Notes under the pieces: model-generated
The model's input: the letters and a program-made list of their open reading frames with translations, nothing else
Databases searched by the model: none
Told to the model about the DNA's origin: nothing
Translations under genes and position numbers: made by a program
DNA from: Bacteroidota bacterium
Lineage (GTDB): Bacteria > Bacteroidota > Bacteroidia > Flavobacteriales > Flavobacteriaceae
DNA length: 7,561 nucleotides
Direction: 5' to 3'
Assembly (NCBI GenBank): GCA_024280815.1
Contig: JAJRPL010000202.1
Location: 1 to 7,561, forward strand
Part shown: one piece after another, positions 1-6,606 of the stretch
Layout of the letters: each line of letters begins with the position of its first letter
Position numbering within the stretch: the stretch's first letter is position 1

Positions 1-7
1 ATTTTTG
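1..7 (+). promoter_or_regulatory. Possible partial -7 promoter box for the susC-susD operon
   Basis: The window opens with ATTTTTG. This matches seven of the eight positions of the Bacteroidota -7 consensus TAnnTTTG; the first T would lie just outside the window. The same octamer, TATTTTTG, occurs in both promoters of the rhomboid/rarA gap. It would place transcription start roughly 20 bases before the susC ATG at 35. The -33 element is not in the window, so this is only a suggestion. Confidence 0.3.
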
Positions 8-34
8 CCACAATTAATTCAAATATATACAAAC

Positions 35-3000
35 ATGAAAAAAAGATTTACTAGAATTTTAACGCTATTACTAGCGTTTGTAGTGCAATTTACATTTGCA
101 CAAGAGAAAACTATCTCTGGTACAGTATCTGATGAATCAGGACCATTACCAGGAGTTAGTGTATTAATAAAAGGTACAACTACAGGTACTGAAACAGATT
201 TTGATGGTAAGTATACTATCAATGCCAATGAAGGTGATATACTTGTATACAGCTTTATTGGTATGGCTACCAAAGAAGCGACTGTGGGTACTAATAGTAC
301 TATAAATACAGTGTTAGCCTCTGATAATGTACTTGATGAAGTAGTCATTACGGCATTGGGTATTAAACGCGAAGCAAAAGCATTAGGTTACTCTCAACAA
401 ACTGTAAAAGGTGATGCCTTAACAAAAACAAGAGAAACCGATATTTCTACTGCTTTAGCAGGTAAGGTGTCTGGTATTCAATTTACAGGTCAGCCTACTT
501 CTTCTTTTAAAAGTGCGGACATTAGGTTAAGAGGTAATAAAAATGTATTGTATGTAGTAGATGGTATTAAATTAAATACAACTGCAGATTTAAACACAGA
601 AGATATCGCCACCATGACAGTACTTAAAGGTTTAACTGCAACAGCTTTATACGGTCCTGAAGGTAGAAATGGGGCGATTGTAATTACCACCAAAAGAGCT
701 AAAGATGGTGAAAGTAAGATTACTTTTAATAGTAGTTATGCATTATCTAATGTATATTCTTTACCTGACTACCAAAATGAATATGGTGGTGGATATGCAA
801 ATGATGGAAAACCTTCTGGTCATCCTGAAAGATATACTAGTGCTATTGGGTATTTTACCCCTTTTGTATATGATGTTGATAATGACCCTGCTGATTGGGC
901 TGCTTTTGACGGACAACAATTACCTACCTATTTTGCAGATGAGTCTTGGGGACCAAAACTAGAAGGTCAAATGGTACGTCATTGGGATTCTTGGATTCCT
1001 GGAGATCCTGAATTTGGAAAATTACGCCCATGGACAGCAAACCCTGATAATGTTAAAGATTTTTATAGAACAGGAACAACATCAGATAATTCAATCTCTT
1101 TTTCTAAAGGTGGTGAAGGTTATTCTGTAAATGGAAACGTTAGATATATAGATAAAACAATTATTTGAGATAACTCAAATCAAAAAACCGCTATAGCTAG
1201 TGTAAAAACAGATTTTGACATTTCTGATAAATTAAACTTTTATTCTAATATTAACTATAACAATCGTAAAACAAAAAATGACCCAGATAATAGTTATGGA
1301 AACTTAGGTTCAAACTTCAACCAATGGGGGCAACGCCAATTAGATATAGACAGGTTAAGAGACTATAAAAGAAACGGACAGCCTGTTTCTTGGAATATTA
1401 ATGGACCTAGAAATGCAAGACCATTATATTGGAATTCACCTTTCTTTATTGTTAACGAAAACATAAACAATGAAACTAAGAATGCTGTTTATGGTCAAGT
1501 TGGGTTAACTTATAGCTTTAATGATAATTTTAATGCGAATATAGCCTATAAAAAAGCTTTTAACCATTATGCTTCTAATAGAAGAACTGGTTGGGGAGGT
1601 TTAGAACAAGAAAGTTATTCTGAATGGCAAAGAATGGACACTAAAAATGAAATTTTTGGTGTTCTTAACTACAGTCAAGACTTTAATGATTTTAGTTTTA
1701 GTGCGAGCACTGGAGTTCAAATTGAAGATAGAAATTTCGAAATCGTACTAGATCAAACTGTTGGAGGCATGACTACACCCGGGTTTTATAGCATTGGCAC
1801 ATCTAAAGATAGACCAAATAATTTTAATCTAAAAGTTAACACTGAAAATAAAGCTTGGTTTGCCACAGGAACTGTTGGCTACAAAGAAATGTTCTTTTTA
1901 GAAGGAAGTTATAGAATGGATTATAGCTCTACTGCAAGAAAGGATCTAAACTCAGTAATAACTAAAGCATTATCTGGTTCATTTATTTTTTCAAAGTTAA
2001 TACCCCAAAATGATATCTTATCTTTTGGTAAATTAAGAGCAGGTTATGCCGAAGCTCCATTTTTCCCTATACCTTATCAACTTTCACAAACTTACACCCC
2101 AAGAAATCCTTATGGTTCTTCTGGAACCTCTACTGTCCCAGATACAGGTGTTAATCCGGAATTAGAAGGAGGTCAAAGAAAGGAACTTGAATATGGTATT
2201 GAATTAAAATTTATTAAAAACAGATTAGGTCTTGATTTTACATATTTTGATAGAAAAGATGAAAAAATACCTTCTTTCGTCACTATACCTGGTTCTACTG
2301 GTATTACAGGTTATTGGTCAAATGAAGGTAAACAAAGTTTTAAAGGATTCGAGATTGCTTTATCAGGAACACCAATTAAAACAGATGATTTCAGCTGGGA
2401 TATCTCAATTAACTTTGCAACATTAAAAAGAACAGTAGATTTTATTGCTGAAGATGTTGATGTGAATATACTATCAAGTTGGGGACCTCAACTGCAAGAA
2501 CGTGTAGGTGAAGAGTGGGGTGCCATTTATGGTAATGCATTTAAACGTGATGACAAAGGAAATAAAGTACTTGGTGACGATGGTTTATATGAATATGAAA
2601 GAAATAAATATTTAGGTTCTATTTTACCAGATTTTACTGGTGGTGCATCGACAAGCTTTACCTATAAAAACTTTGATTTGGCTTTTGGTTTTGACTTTCA
2701 ATATGGAGGTAAATTCTACGGTGTATCAAGAAGATATGGAAACTATGCTGGTCTAGGTTCTGAAACAGTTGGAAACAACCGTTTAGGAAACCCTGTACGT
2801 AATGCCGTTTCTGGTTCTGGTACACATGCTGCATACTCTGTGAATTTGACTAATGCTGATGCTACTTCTGGTGGTCAATTGACTTCTGGTGTAGATGCAA
2901 GTGGAAACCCTCAAGAATTTTTAGTAAACCCGTTTGTATTATGGAGAAATAATTTAAGAAATATTCACGAAGAGTATGTGAATGACGCAACTTATATAAA

Positions 3001-3256
3001 GCTAAGAACAATAAGATTTGGTTATAAATTGCCTACAAAATTTTTAGAGAAAACAGCTTTTAGCGATATAAATATCGGAGTGTTTGCGAATAACGTTTGG
3101 TTAATTAAATCTGACCTAAAAGGTGTTGACCCTTCAGAATTAGAAGGAAGGAGAGCCGGAAATGAAATAAATGGTATAAAAAATTATGAGTGGATTGAAA
3201 ATGGTCAATTGCCAAATGCTCGTACTATAGGTATCAATGCTAGATTTACATTTTAA
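35..3256 (+). pseudogene. SusC/RagA-family TonB-dependent outer-membrane transporter, interrupted by one in-frame TGA
   Basis: A SusC-type transporter imports oligosaccharides or other oligomers across the outer membrane, powered by TonB and capped by a SusD lipoprotein. The ATG at 35 is chosen because it starts a clear Sec signal peptide (MKKRF, then a hydrophobic run, likely cleaved after A22 in FAQ); an upstream TTG at 5 would spoil it. Residues about 24-95 are a carboxypeptidase-regulatory-like beta domain with the hallmark GVSVLIKGTTTGTETDFDGKY. A TonB-box-like LDEVVITALG lies near 100-109. The plug covers about 115-222 (LAGKVSGIQF, IRLRGN, YVVDGI, VLKG, ALYGPEGRNGAIVITTK). The rest is a beta-barrel ending in the aromatic ARFTF. 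Codon 378 (1166-1168) is TGA; the same frame is open on both sides, so there is no frameshift, and 1073 residues would result without it. The truncated 377-residue product would lack nearly all of the barrel. TGA also ends the rhomboid gene and TGG is used for Trp, so recoding is unlikely. Family assignment is secure; substrate unknown; pseudogene status depends on the TGA being real. Confidence 0.9.
1163..1180. repeat. Perfect 7-4-7 inverted repeat overlapping the susC internal stop
   Basis: ATTTGAG (1163-1169) and CTCAAAT (1174-1180) are exact reverse complements separated by ATAA. The TGA stop (1166-1168) lies wholly in the left arm, with T1166 opposite A1177. No U-tract follows, so it does not look like a terminator. 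It may be chance in AT-rich DNA, or the product of a templated mutation. Confidence 0.6.
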
Positions 3257-3281
3257 TTATAAAAAATTAATATTTATAACA

Positions 3282-4718
3282 ATGAAAAAAATAATAACAA
3301 AAACAGTACTCATTGCTCTTGTTTCACTTTCAATAATAGCTTGTGATTCTGTAGACTTTGGGGATATAAATGACAATCCGAATGCACCTTCAACAGCACC
3401 TTCAGCTGGGTTACTAACTAATTCTATGGTGGCTATTGGTCGTCCATGGACCCCTAGTGGTTTAGTTATGTCTACAGCTGCCATGTTGTATTCTCAGTAT
3501 TTAGCAAATGGGCAATACCCTGATGAAAGTAGGTATGTTGACTTTAACTGGAATTATTACACTTATTACGCTGGTCCATTAAGAGATTTACAAGAAGTAA
3601 TTAATGTAAAAACGGGTTCTGAAGCCTTGGATGCTACTAACACAATTGCAGTAGCAACTTTGACTCGGGCTTATATTCTTCATACTATGACGGACAGATG
3701 GGGATATATTCCTTATTCTGAAACTTTACAAGGGCAAGAGAATAAAACACCAAAATTTGATTCTCAAGAAGATGTTTACAAAGGTTTATTTAATGAAATT
3801 GATACTGCCTTAGGGATGATTGACCTAACAGCTCCTTCGCCAAAGGGTGATATTCTTTTAAATGGTAATATGGCTCGTTGGATTCAATTTGGAAATACAT
3901 TAAAAGCAGTAATGGCATTACGTTTATCTAAAAGAGATGTAGATTTAGGAGGTTTAGCAAAAACCAAATTTAATGAAGCAATTGAAAACGTAATTACGAC
4001 ATCTAATGAAAACATTAAATACACTTATCTATCAGATGATAATAATGACCATCCTTTACAGGATCGTTTTGTTGATGAAGGAAGAAAAGATTGGATAATG
4101 AGTGATGTAATAGTGAATTATATGATTGGTAATGGTTCAAATACTGCTCCTCAAGACCCAAGATTGGCAAAATATGCTGACCCAGTTGTTGGTACTAACA
4201 CTTTTATTGGTGCTGAATATGGAAGTGGTAATGATTTGGTTGATAATTTTTCTTTTATCACTAAAAACATCATTGAAAATGGTACAGCTCCTGCAATGAT
4301 TTTTACTGCTGCTCAAATGCATTTTTCTATGGCAGAAGCTGTAGAATTAGGTTGGATGGCTGGTTCTGCACAAGACCATTTTAAAATGGCTATTCAAGAA
4401 TCTATGAACCAATGGGGTGTAGATGCTGGTGCCGCTACTGCATTTATTAATGGTTATACCTACAATGGTATGCAATCTATTGCAGAACAAAAATGGGTTG
4501 CATTATTTATGCAAGGTTATGAATCTTGGGCAGAATGGAGAAGAATTGGTGGTCCTGCTACTATTCAACCTCCTGCTATTATGTTAAATGGTACTGGGGT
4601 TCCTCAAAGACAAGCATACCCATCTACAACTCCTTCTATTAATAAAGTTAATTATGATGCTGCAGTAGCAGCTCAAGGTCCAGATGATTTAGATACTAAA
4701 CTATGGTGGGCTAAATAA
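3282..4718 (+). CDS. SusD/RagB-family outer-membrane lipoprotein (SusD-like_2 type)
   Basis: This is the surface lipoprotein that caps the SusC barrel and binds the substrate before uptake. The ATG at 3282 gives 478 residues and begins a lipoprotein signal, MKKIITKTVLIALVSLSIIAC, with the lipidated Cys at 21. The following DSVDFGD contains acidic residues, in keeping with Bacteroidota surface-export signals. An in-frame upstream codon within the susC end would break this signal and is rejected. Family marks are NDNPNAPSTAP near 30-40, TDRWGYIPYSETLQ (137-150), ARWIQFGNTLKAVMALRLSK (198-217), the C-terminal QKWVALFMQGYESWAEWRRIG (403-423) and the end DTKLWWAK. The family is helical with TPR-like repeats. 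It lies 25 bases after susC without its own visible promoter, so co-transcription is expected, and the internal TGA in susC could reduce its expression by polarity. The gene itself is intact. The substrate cannot be inferred: no enzymes of a polysaccharide-utilization locus are in view. Confidence 0.93.
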   Translation: MKKIITKTVLIALVSLSIIACDSVDFGDINDNPNAPSTAPSAGLLTNSMVAIGRPWTPSGLVMSTAAMLYSQYLANGQYPDESRYVDFNWNYYTYYAGPLRDLQEVINVKTGSEALDATNTIAVATLTRAYILHTMTDRWGYIPYSETLQGQENKTPKFDSQEDVYKGLFNEIDTALGMIDLTAPSPKGDILLNGNMARWIQFGNTLKAVMALRLSKRDVDLGGLAKTKFNEAIENVITTSNENIKYTYLSDDNNDHPLQDRFVDEGRKDWIMSDVIVNYMIGNGSNTAPQDPRLAKYADPVVGTNTFIGAEYGSGNDLVDNFSFITKNIIENGTAPAMIFTAAQMHFSMAEAVELGWMAGSAQDHFKMAIQESMNQWGVDAGAATAFINGYTYNGMQSIAEQKWVALFMQGYESWAEWRRIGGPATIQPPAIMLNGTGVPQRQAYPSTTPSINKVNYDAAVAAQGPDDLDTKLWWAK

Positions 4719-4743
4719 AATAATTAATTTTTATATTTTTTTT

Positions 4744-4781
4744 AAAAAGAGACTTTCATAAAATGATTGTCTCTTTTTTTT
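4744..4781 (+). terminator. Rho-independent terminator of the susC-susD operon
   Basis: Starting 26 bases after the susD stop, AAAAAGAGAC (4744-4753) pairs perfectly with GTCTCTTTTT (4769-4778). Inside the loop, TCAT (4756-4759) can pair with ATGA (4763-4766) around AAA, across a TT/TT internal loop. The T-run 4774-4781 supplies the U-tract. The A-run on the left arm means it might also work on the opposite strand, though no gene there needs it. Confidence 0.85.
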
Positions 4782-4796
4782 GTAAAAAATATTCAC

Positions 4797-4826
4797 TTTA
4801 AATACTAGTTTTTATAACTACCTTTA
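4797..4826 (+). promoter_or_regulatory. Putative promoter of rlmB (Bacteroidota -33/-7 type)
   Basis: TACCTTTA (4819-4826) matches TAnnTTTG at seven of eight positions. TTTA at 4797-4800, 18 bases upstream, is a weak candidate for the -33 TTTG. The -7 box ends only four bases before the ATG at 4831, so the transcript would be leaderless or nearly so. It follows the operon terminator directly, consistent with a fresh transcription start. No Shine-Dalgarno sequence is seen. Confidence 0.45.
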
Positions 4827-4830
4827 CACC

Positions 4831-5565
4831 ATGCAAAACACTCAAACAACCATCTTCGGCATTAGAGCCATCATAGAAGCTATTGATGCAGGACAATCCC
4901 TAGAAAAAGTTTATATTCAAAAAGGATTGAGCGGACATCTATTCTCAGAATTGAATACCTTAATTAAAAGACATCATATATCTTCTAGCCATGTACCTGT
5001 AGAGAAATTAAATCATCTTTCAAAAAATCAGAATCATCAAGGTGTGGTTGCAAAAATTTCAGCTGTTGAATTTTATAATTTGGAAGAAATAATTAATGCA
5101 AACAAAAAAGAAAATCCTTTATACTTATTGTTAGATCAAATTACAGATGTGAGAAACTTTGGTGCTATTTTACGTACTGCTGAATGTACTGGTGTTGATG
5201 CGATTATTGTCCCTAACCAAGGGAGTGCACCGTTAAATGCAGATGCTATAAAAACTTCTGCTGGTGCAGCTTTTAAAATTCCAATTTGTAAAGTAGCCCA
5301 TTTGCTAGATGCCATTTATCATCTACAAGCTGAAGGTATTCAACTAGTCGCCATTACTGAAAAGACTGATGATACTATTTATGATGTTAAACTAAACAAA
5401 CCCACAGCTTTAATTATGGGTTCTGAACATAAAGGGATCTCTCCAGCTATACTTAAAATAGCTGACTCTAAGGCTAAAATCCCATTATTAGGTGATATTG
5501 CCTCGTTAAATGTTTCTGTGGCCTGTGGCGTAGCTTTGTATGAAGTAGTGAGACAACGGCAGTAG
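4831..5565 (+). CDS. rlmB: 23S rRNA (guanosine-2'-O-)-methyltransferase RlmB (TrmH/SpoU family)
   Basis: RlmB transfers a methyl group from S-adenosylmethionine to the 2'-O of a conserved 23S rRNA guanosine (Gm2251 in E. coli) in the peptidyl-transferase loop. At 244 residues it has the usual family length. Residues 1-77 form the L30e-like RNA-binding domain (IFGIRAIIEAI at 8-18; NHQGVVAKIS at 68-77). The SPOUT trefoil-knot domain follows with all three motifs intact: motif 1 DVRNFGAILRTAECTGVDAI with N109, R115 and E118; motif 2 LIMGSEHKGIS (194-204) with E199; motif 3 IPLLGDIASLNVSVACGVAL (217-236) with N227 and S229. The start is the first ATG, which gives the expected N-terminus. The stop is TAG at 5563, and a palindromic repeat begins five bases later. 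It is convergent with the rhomboid gene. A TrmH-type tRNA methylase is less likely because of the N-terminal L30e-like domain. Nothing essential is missing. Confidence 0.93.
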   Translation: MQNTQTTIFGIRAIIEAIDAGQSLEKVYIQKGLSGHLFSELNTLIKRHHISSSHVPVEKLNHLSKNQNHQGVVAKISAVEFYNLEEIINANKKENPLYLLLDQITDVRNFGAILRTAECTGVDAIIVPNQGSAPLNADAIKTSAGAAFKIPICKVAHLLDAIYHLQAEGIQLVAITEKTDDTIYDVKLNKPTALIMGSEHKGISPAILKIADSKAKIPLLGDIASLNVSVACGVALYEVVRQRQ

Positions 5566-5569
5566 GCAG

Positions 5570-5596
5570 CCCGCCTTCGCCAAAGCTACGGACGGG
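5570..5596. repeat. GC-rich palindromic element after rlmB
   Basis: CCCGCC (5570-5575) pairs with GGACGGG (5590-5596) apart from one C/A mismatch (5574/5592), enclosing TTCGCCAAAGCTAC. It stands out as GC-rich in an AT-rich background, and from memory resembles a motif of the CCGCCTTCGCCAAAGCTTCGGCGG type found many times in flavobacterial genomes. It lies five bases past the rlmB stop and has no U-tract, so it is better called an intergenic repeat than a terminator, though it might protect the 3' end of the mRNA. Confidence 0.65.
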
Positions 5597-5657
5597 TAAA
5601 TGTTCAGTGTAAGAAATAAATTTATATGCTAAATTTTCAATTAATCGTTTCAAGAAT

Positions 5658-5692
5658 TTTCCCCTTCGGGGAAATGTCCGAAGGAAAAAGGG
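5658..5692. repeat. GC-rich palindromic element just beyond the rhomboid stop
   Basis: TTTCCCC (5658-5664) and GGGGAAA (5668-5674) form a perfect 7-bp stem around TTC. A small second stem follows (TCC at 5677, GGA at 5683, loop GAA), then AAAAAGGG. It ends two bases beyond the rhomboid stop codon (5695-5697, minus strand). The 12-base core ccccttcgggga is identical to that of the element inside the rhomboid gene (5805-5816). With the rlmB-side element it fills much of the 129-base convergent gap. No U-tract is present on either strand. Confidence 0.6.
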
Positions 5693-5694
5693 AA

Positions 5695-6429
5695 TCATTC
5701 TTCTTCATCTAAAAGCCAATACTTATTTTCTTCTGGTAAAATAGTAATAGGAAACTCCATTACTTTTTCACCTTTTGGGTAAATAGCAACAGATATTTCT
5801 CCCTCCCCTTCGGGGAGGGTTAGGGAGGGGACTTCCCAATCATATTGTGGCATTTGTGGTCCGTGCTTTCTATAAATGATAGCAAATAACAATCCGATCA
5901 AAAAACCTGATAAATGCCCTTCCCAAGACACCTCTTCTTTTACAGGTAAAATATACCAAATCATACCTCCATATAAAAAAATAACAATTAAAGATACAGC
6001 TATCAATCGATAGTATTTCCGAATCAATCCGCTAAACAATATAAAACTAAATAAAAGGTAGACAATTCCACTCGCTCCAATATGATATGACTGCCTTGCA
6101 ATTATCCAAGTTAATATACCGCTCAATAACGTACCGTATATCAAAATTTTAATAGCAATTTTTCTATAAAAGTAAAACAGCGTAGTCATTAAAATAAATA
6201 TTGGAATGGAATTGTTTGACAAATGCTTCAGACCACCATGAATAAAAGGCGAAAAGAATATTCCTCGTAATCCTTTAAAAGTTCTAGGATAGAGTCCATA
6301 TTTAGTAAAATAAAGACCGTATTTACCTTCTACCCAAAAAACAATCCATAGCAATAACACAAAATAAAGCGGAATACCAATTACTCGTGTCGAAAATTTA
6401 AATTGTTTATGTTCTTCTTGTAAATTCAT
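5695..6429 (-). CDS. Rhomboid-family intramembrane serine protease
   Basis: Rhomboids cleave transmembrane substrates within the inner membrane using a Ser-His dyad. The 244-residue protein has six predicted membrane segments near 17-34, 72-88, 93-110, 117-135, 140-161 and 168-187. The catalytic serine is S120 in HIGASGIVYLL (GxSG motif, fourth segment). The histidine is H172 in WEGHLSGFLIG (sixth segment). H69 and N73 in GGLKHLSNN fit the conserved HxxxN of the second segment, which forms the oxyanion site. The catalytic set is complete, so activity is expected; the substrate is unknown. After the sixth segment comes a polar tail of about 57 residues ending in acidic DEEE. Residues 201-210 (PSLTLPEGEG) of this tail are encoded by a palindromic repeat. 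The ATG at 6429 gives the expected N-terminus, and AAGAGG five to ten bases upstream looks faintly like a Shine-Dalgarno site. The stop is TGA. It is convergent with rlmB and divergent from rarA. Confidence 0.9.
   Translation of the reverse strand: MNLQEEHKQFKFSTRVIGIPLYFVLLLWIVFWVEGKYGLYFTKYGLYPRTFKGLRGIFFSPFIHGGLKHLSNNSIPIFILMTTLFYFYRKIAIKILIYGTLLSGILTWIIARQSYHIGASGIVYLLFSFILFSGLIRKYYRLIAVSLIVIFLYGGMIWYILPVKEEVSWEGHLSGFLIGLLFAIIYRKHGPQMPQYDWEVPSLTLPEGEGEISVAIYPKGEKVMEFPITILPEENKYWLLDEEE
5801..5830. repeat. Palindromic repeat inside the rhomboid coding sequence
   Basis: CCCTCCCC (5801-5808) and GGGGAGGG (5812-5819) form a perfect 8-bp stem around TTC, followed by TTA and a further GGGAGGGG (5823-5830). 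Read on the minus strand in frame it encodes rhomboid residues 201-210, PSLTLPEGEG. From memory this GGGAGGG/TTAGGGAGGGG pattern is a common dispersed repeat in flavobacterial genomes, usually intergenic. Here it keeps the frame open and lies in the soluble tail, away from the catalytic core. Confidence 0.7.
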
Positions 6430-6439
6430 AACCTCTTAG

Positions 6440-6479
6440 CCTCCCTTACTTCGACTTCGCTCAGCACAAGCTCGGGAGG
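6440..6479. repeat. Palindromic repeat in the rhomboid 5' leader
   Basis: CCTCCC (6440-6445) pairs with GGGAGG (6474-6479) around a 28-base interior that contains CTTCGACTTCGCTCAGC, a sequence that from memory recurs in many Bacteroidota genomes. It lies between the minus-strand promoter (6524-6531) and the rhomboid ATG, ten bases upstream of the start, so it would be transcribed as a leader hairpin and could affect translation. Confidence 0.6.
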
Positions 6480-6523
6480 GAAGTTGATATTGTTTATTAT
6501 GCTATCTTTTTCAACTTCTATAA

Positions 6524-6557
6524 CAAAAATACATCCAATTGTGGAATAGTGTACAAA
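6524..6557 (-). promoter_or_regulatory. Putative promoter of the rhomboid gene
   Basis: On the minus strand, TATTTTTG (6531 down to 6524) is a perfect match to the -7 consensus TAnnTTTG. TTTG (6557 down to 6554) lies 22 bases further upstream as a -33 box, within the reported flavobacterial spacing. Transcription would begin near 6517-6520, giving a leader of roughly 90 bases that includes the palindromic repeat. Confidence 0.6.
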
Positions 6558-6594
6558 TTGTCAGGCTTAAAACAATTATAAGCATTGTTTTCTC

Positions 6595-6602
6595 TATTTT
6601 TG
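6595..6602 (+). promoter_or_regulatory. Putative -7 promoter box of rarA
   Basis: TATTTTTG perfectly matches the Bacteroidota -7 consensus and is identical to the divergent rhomboid -7 box. It ends four bases before the rarA ATG at 6607, the same spacing as in rlmB, suggesting a leaderless transcript. No good -33 TTG is seen at the expected distance, so it may be weak or activator-dependent. Confidence 0.5.
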
Positions 6603-6606
6603 TAAT

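Noticed and set aside
490..693. Antisense open frames within susC, susD and rarA (for example 490-693, 3257-3484, 4137-4322 and 7050-7265 on the minus strand)
   Set aside because: They lie opposite strongly conserved coding sequence, have no upstream signals, and their translations resemble no family I recognise.
1166..1168. TGA recoded as a sense codon (code 4/25-like Trp or Gly, or selenocysteine)
   Set aside because: TGA is the natural stop of the rhomboid gene here, TGG serves for Trp throughout, and no other gene has an in-frame TGA. The 7-bp AT-rich hairpin begins before and overlaps the TGA, unlike a bacterial SECIS, and SusC proteins are not known selenoproteins.
1100..1220. Frameshift as the cause of the susC interruption
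   Set aside because: Both sides of the TGA are in the same frame and translate to plausible barrel sequence, so it is a substitution-type stop.
1634..3256. A separate gene starting at the ATG at 1634
   Set aside because: It is in the same frame as the upstream part of susC, begins within the barrel, and has no signal peptide, promoter or binding site. It is the 3' part of the interrupted gene.
4719..4830. A small RNA or tRNA in the susD-rlmB gap
   Set aside because: The gap is explained by a terminator and a short promoter. There is no cloverleaf and little room for another unit.
5529..5590. 10-base inverted match CGTAGCTTTG (5529-5538) with CAAAGCTACG (5581-5590)
   Set aside because: The first copy encodes the conserved GVAL of RlmB motif 3, and the second is part of the repeat. 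The match is probably coincidental, though it could form a long hairpin across the stop codon.
5570..5596. Hairpin after rlmB as a classical Rho-independent terminator
   Set aside because: The stem has a mismatch and a long interior, and no U-tract follows on either strand.
5570..6479. CRISPR array or insertion sequence around the rhomboid gene
   Set aside because: The repeats differ in sequence, have irregular spacing with genes between them, and there is no transposase, target duplication or uniform spacer.
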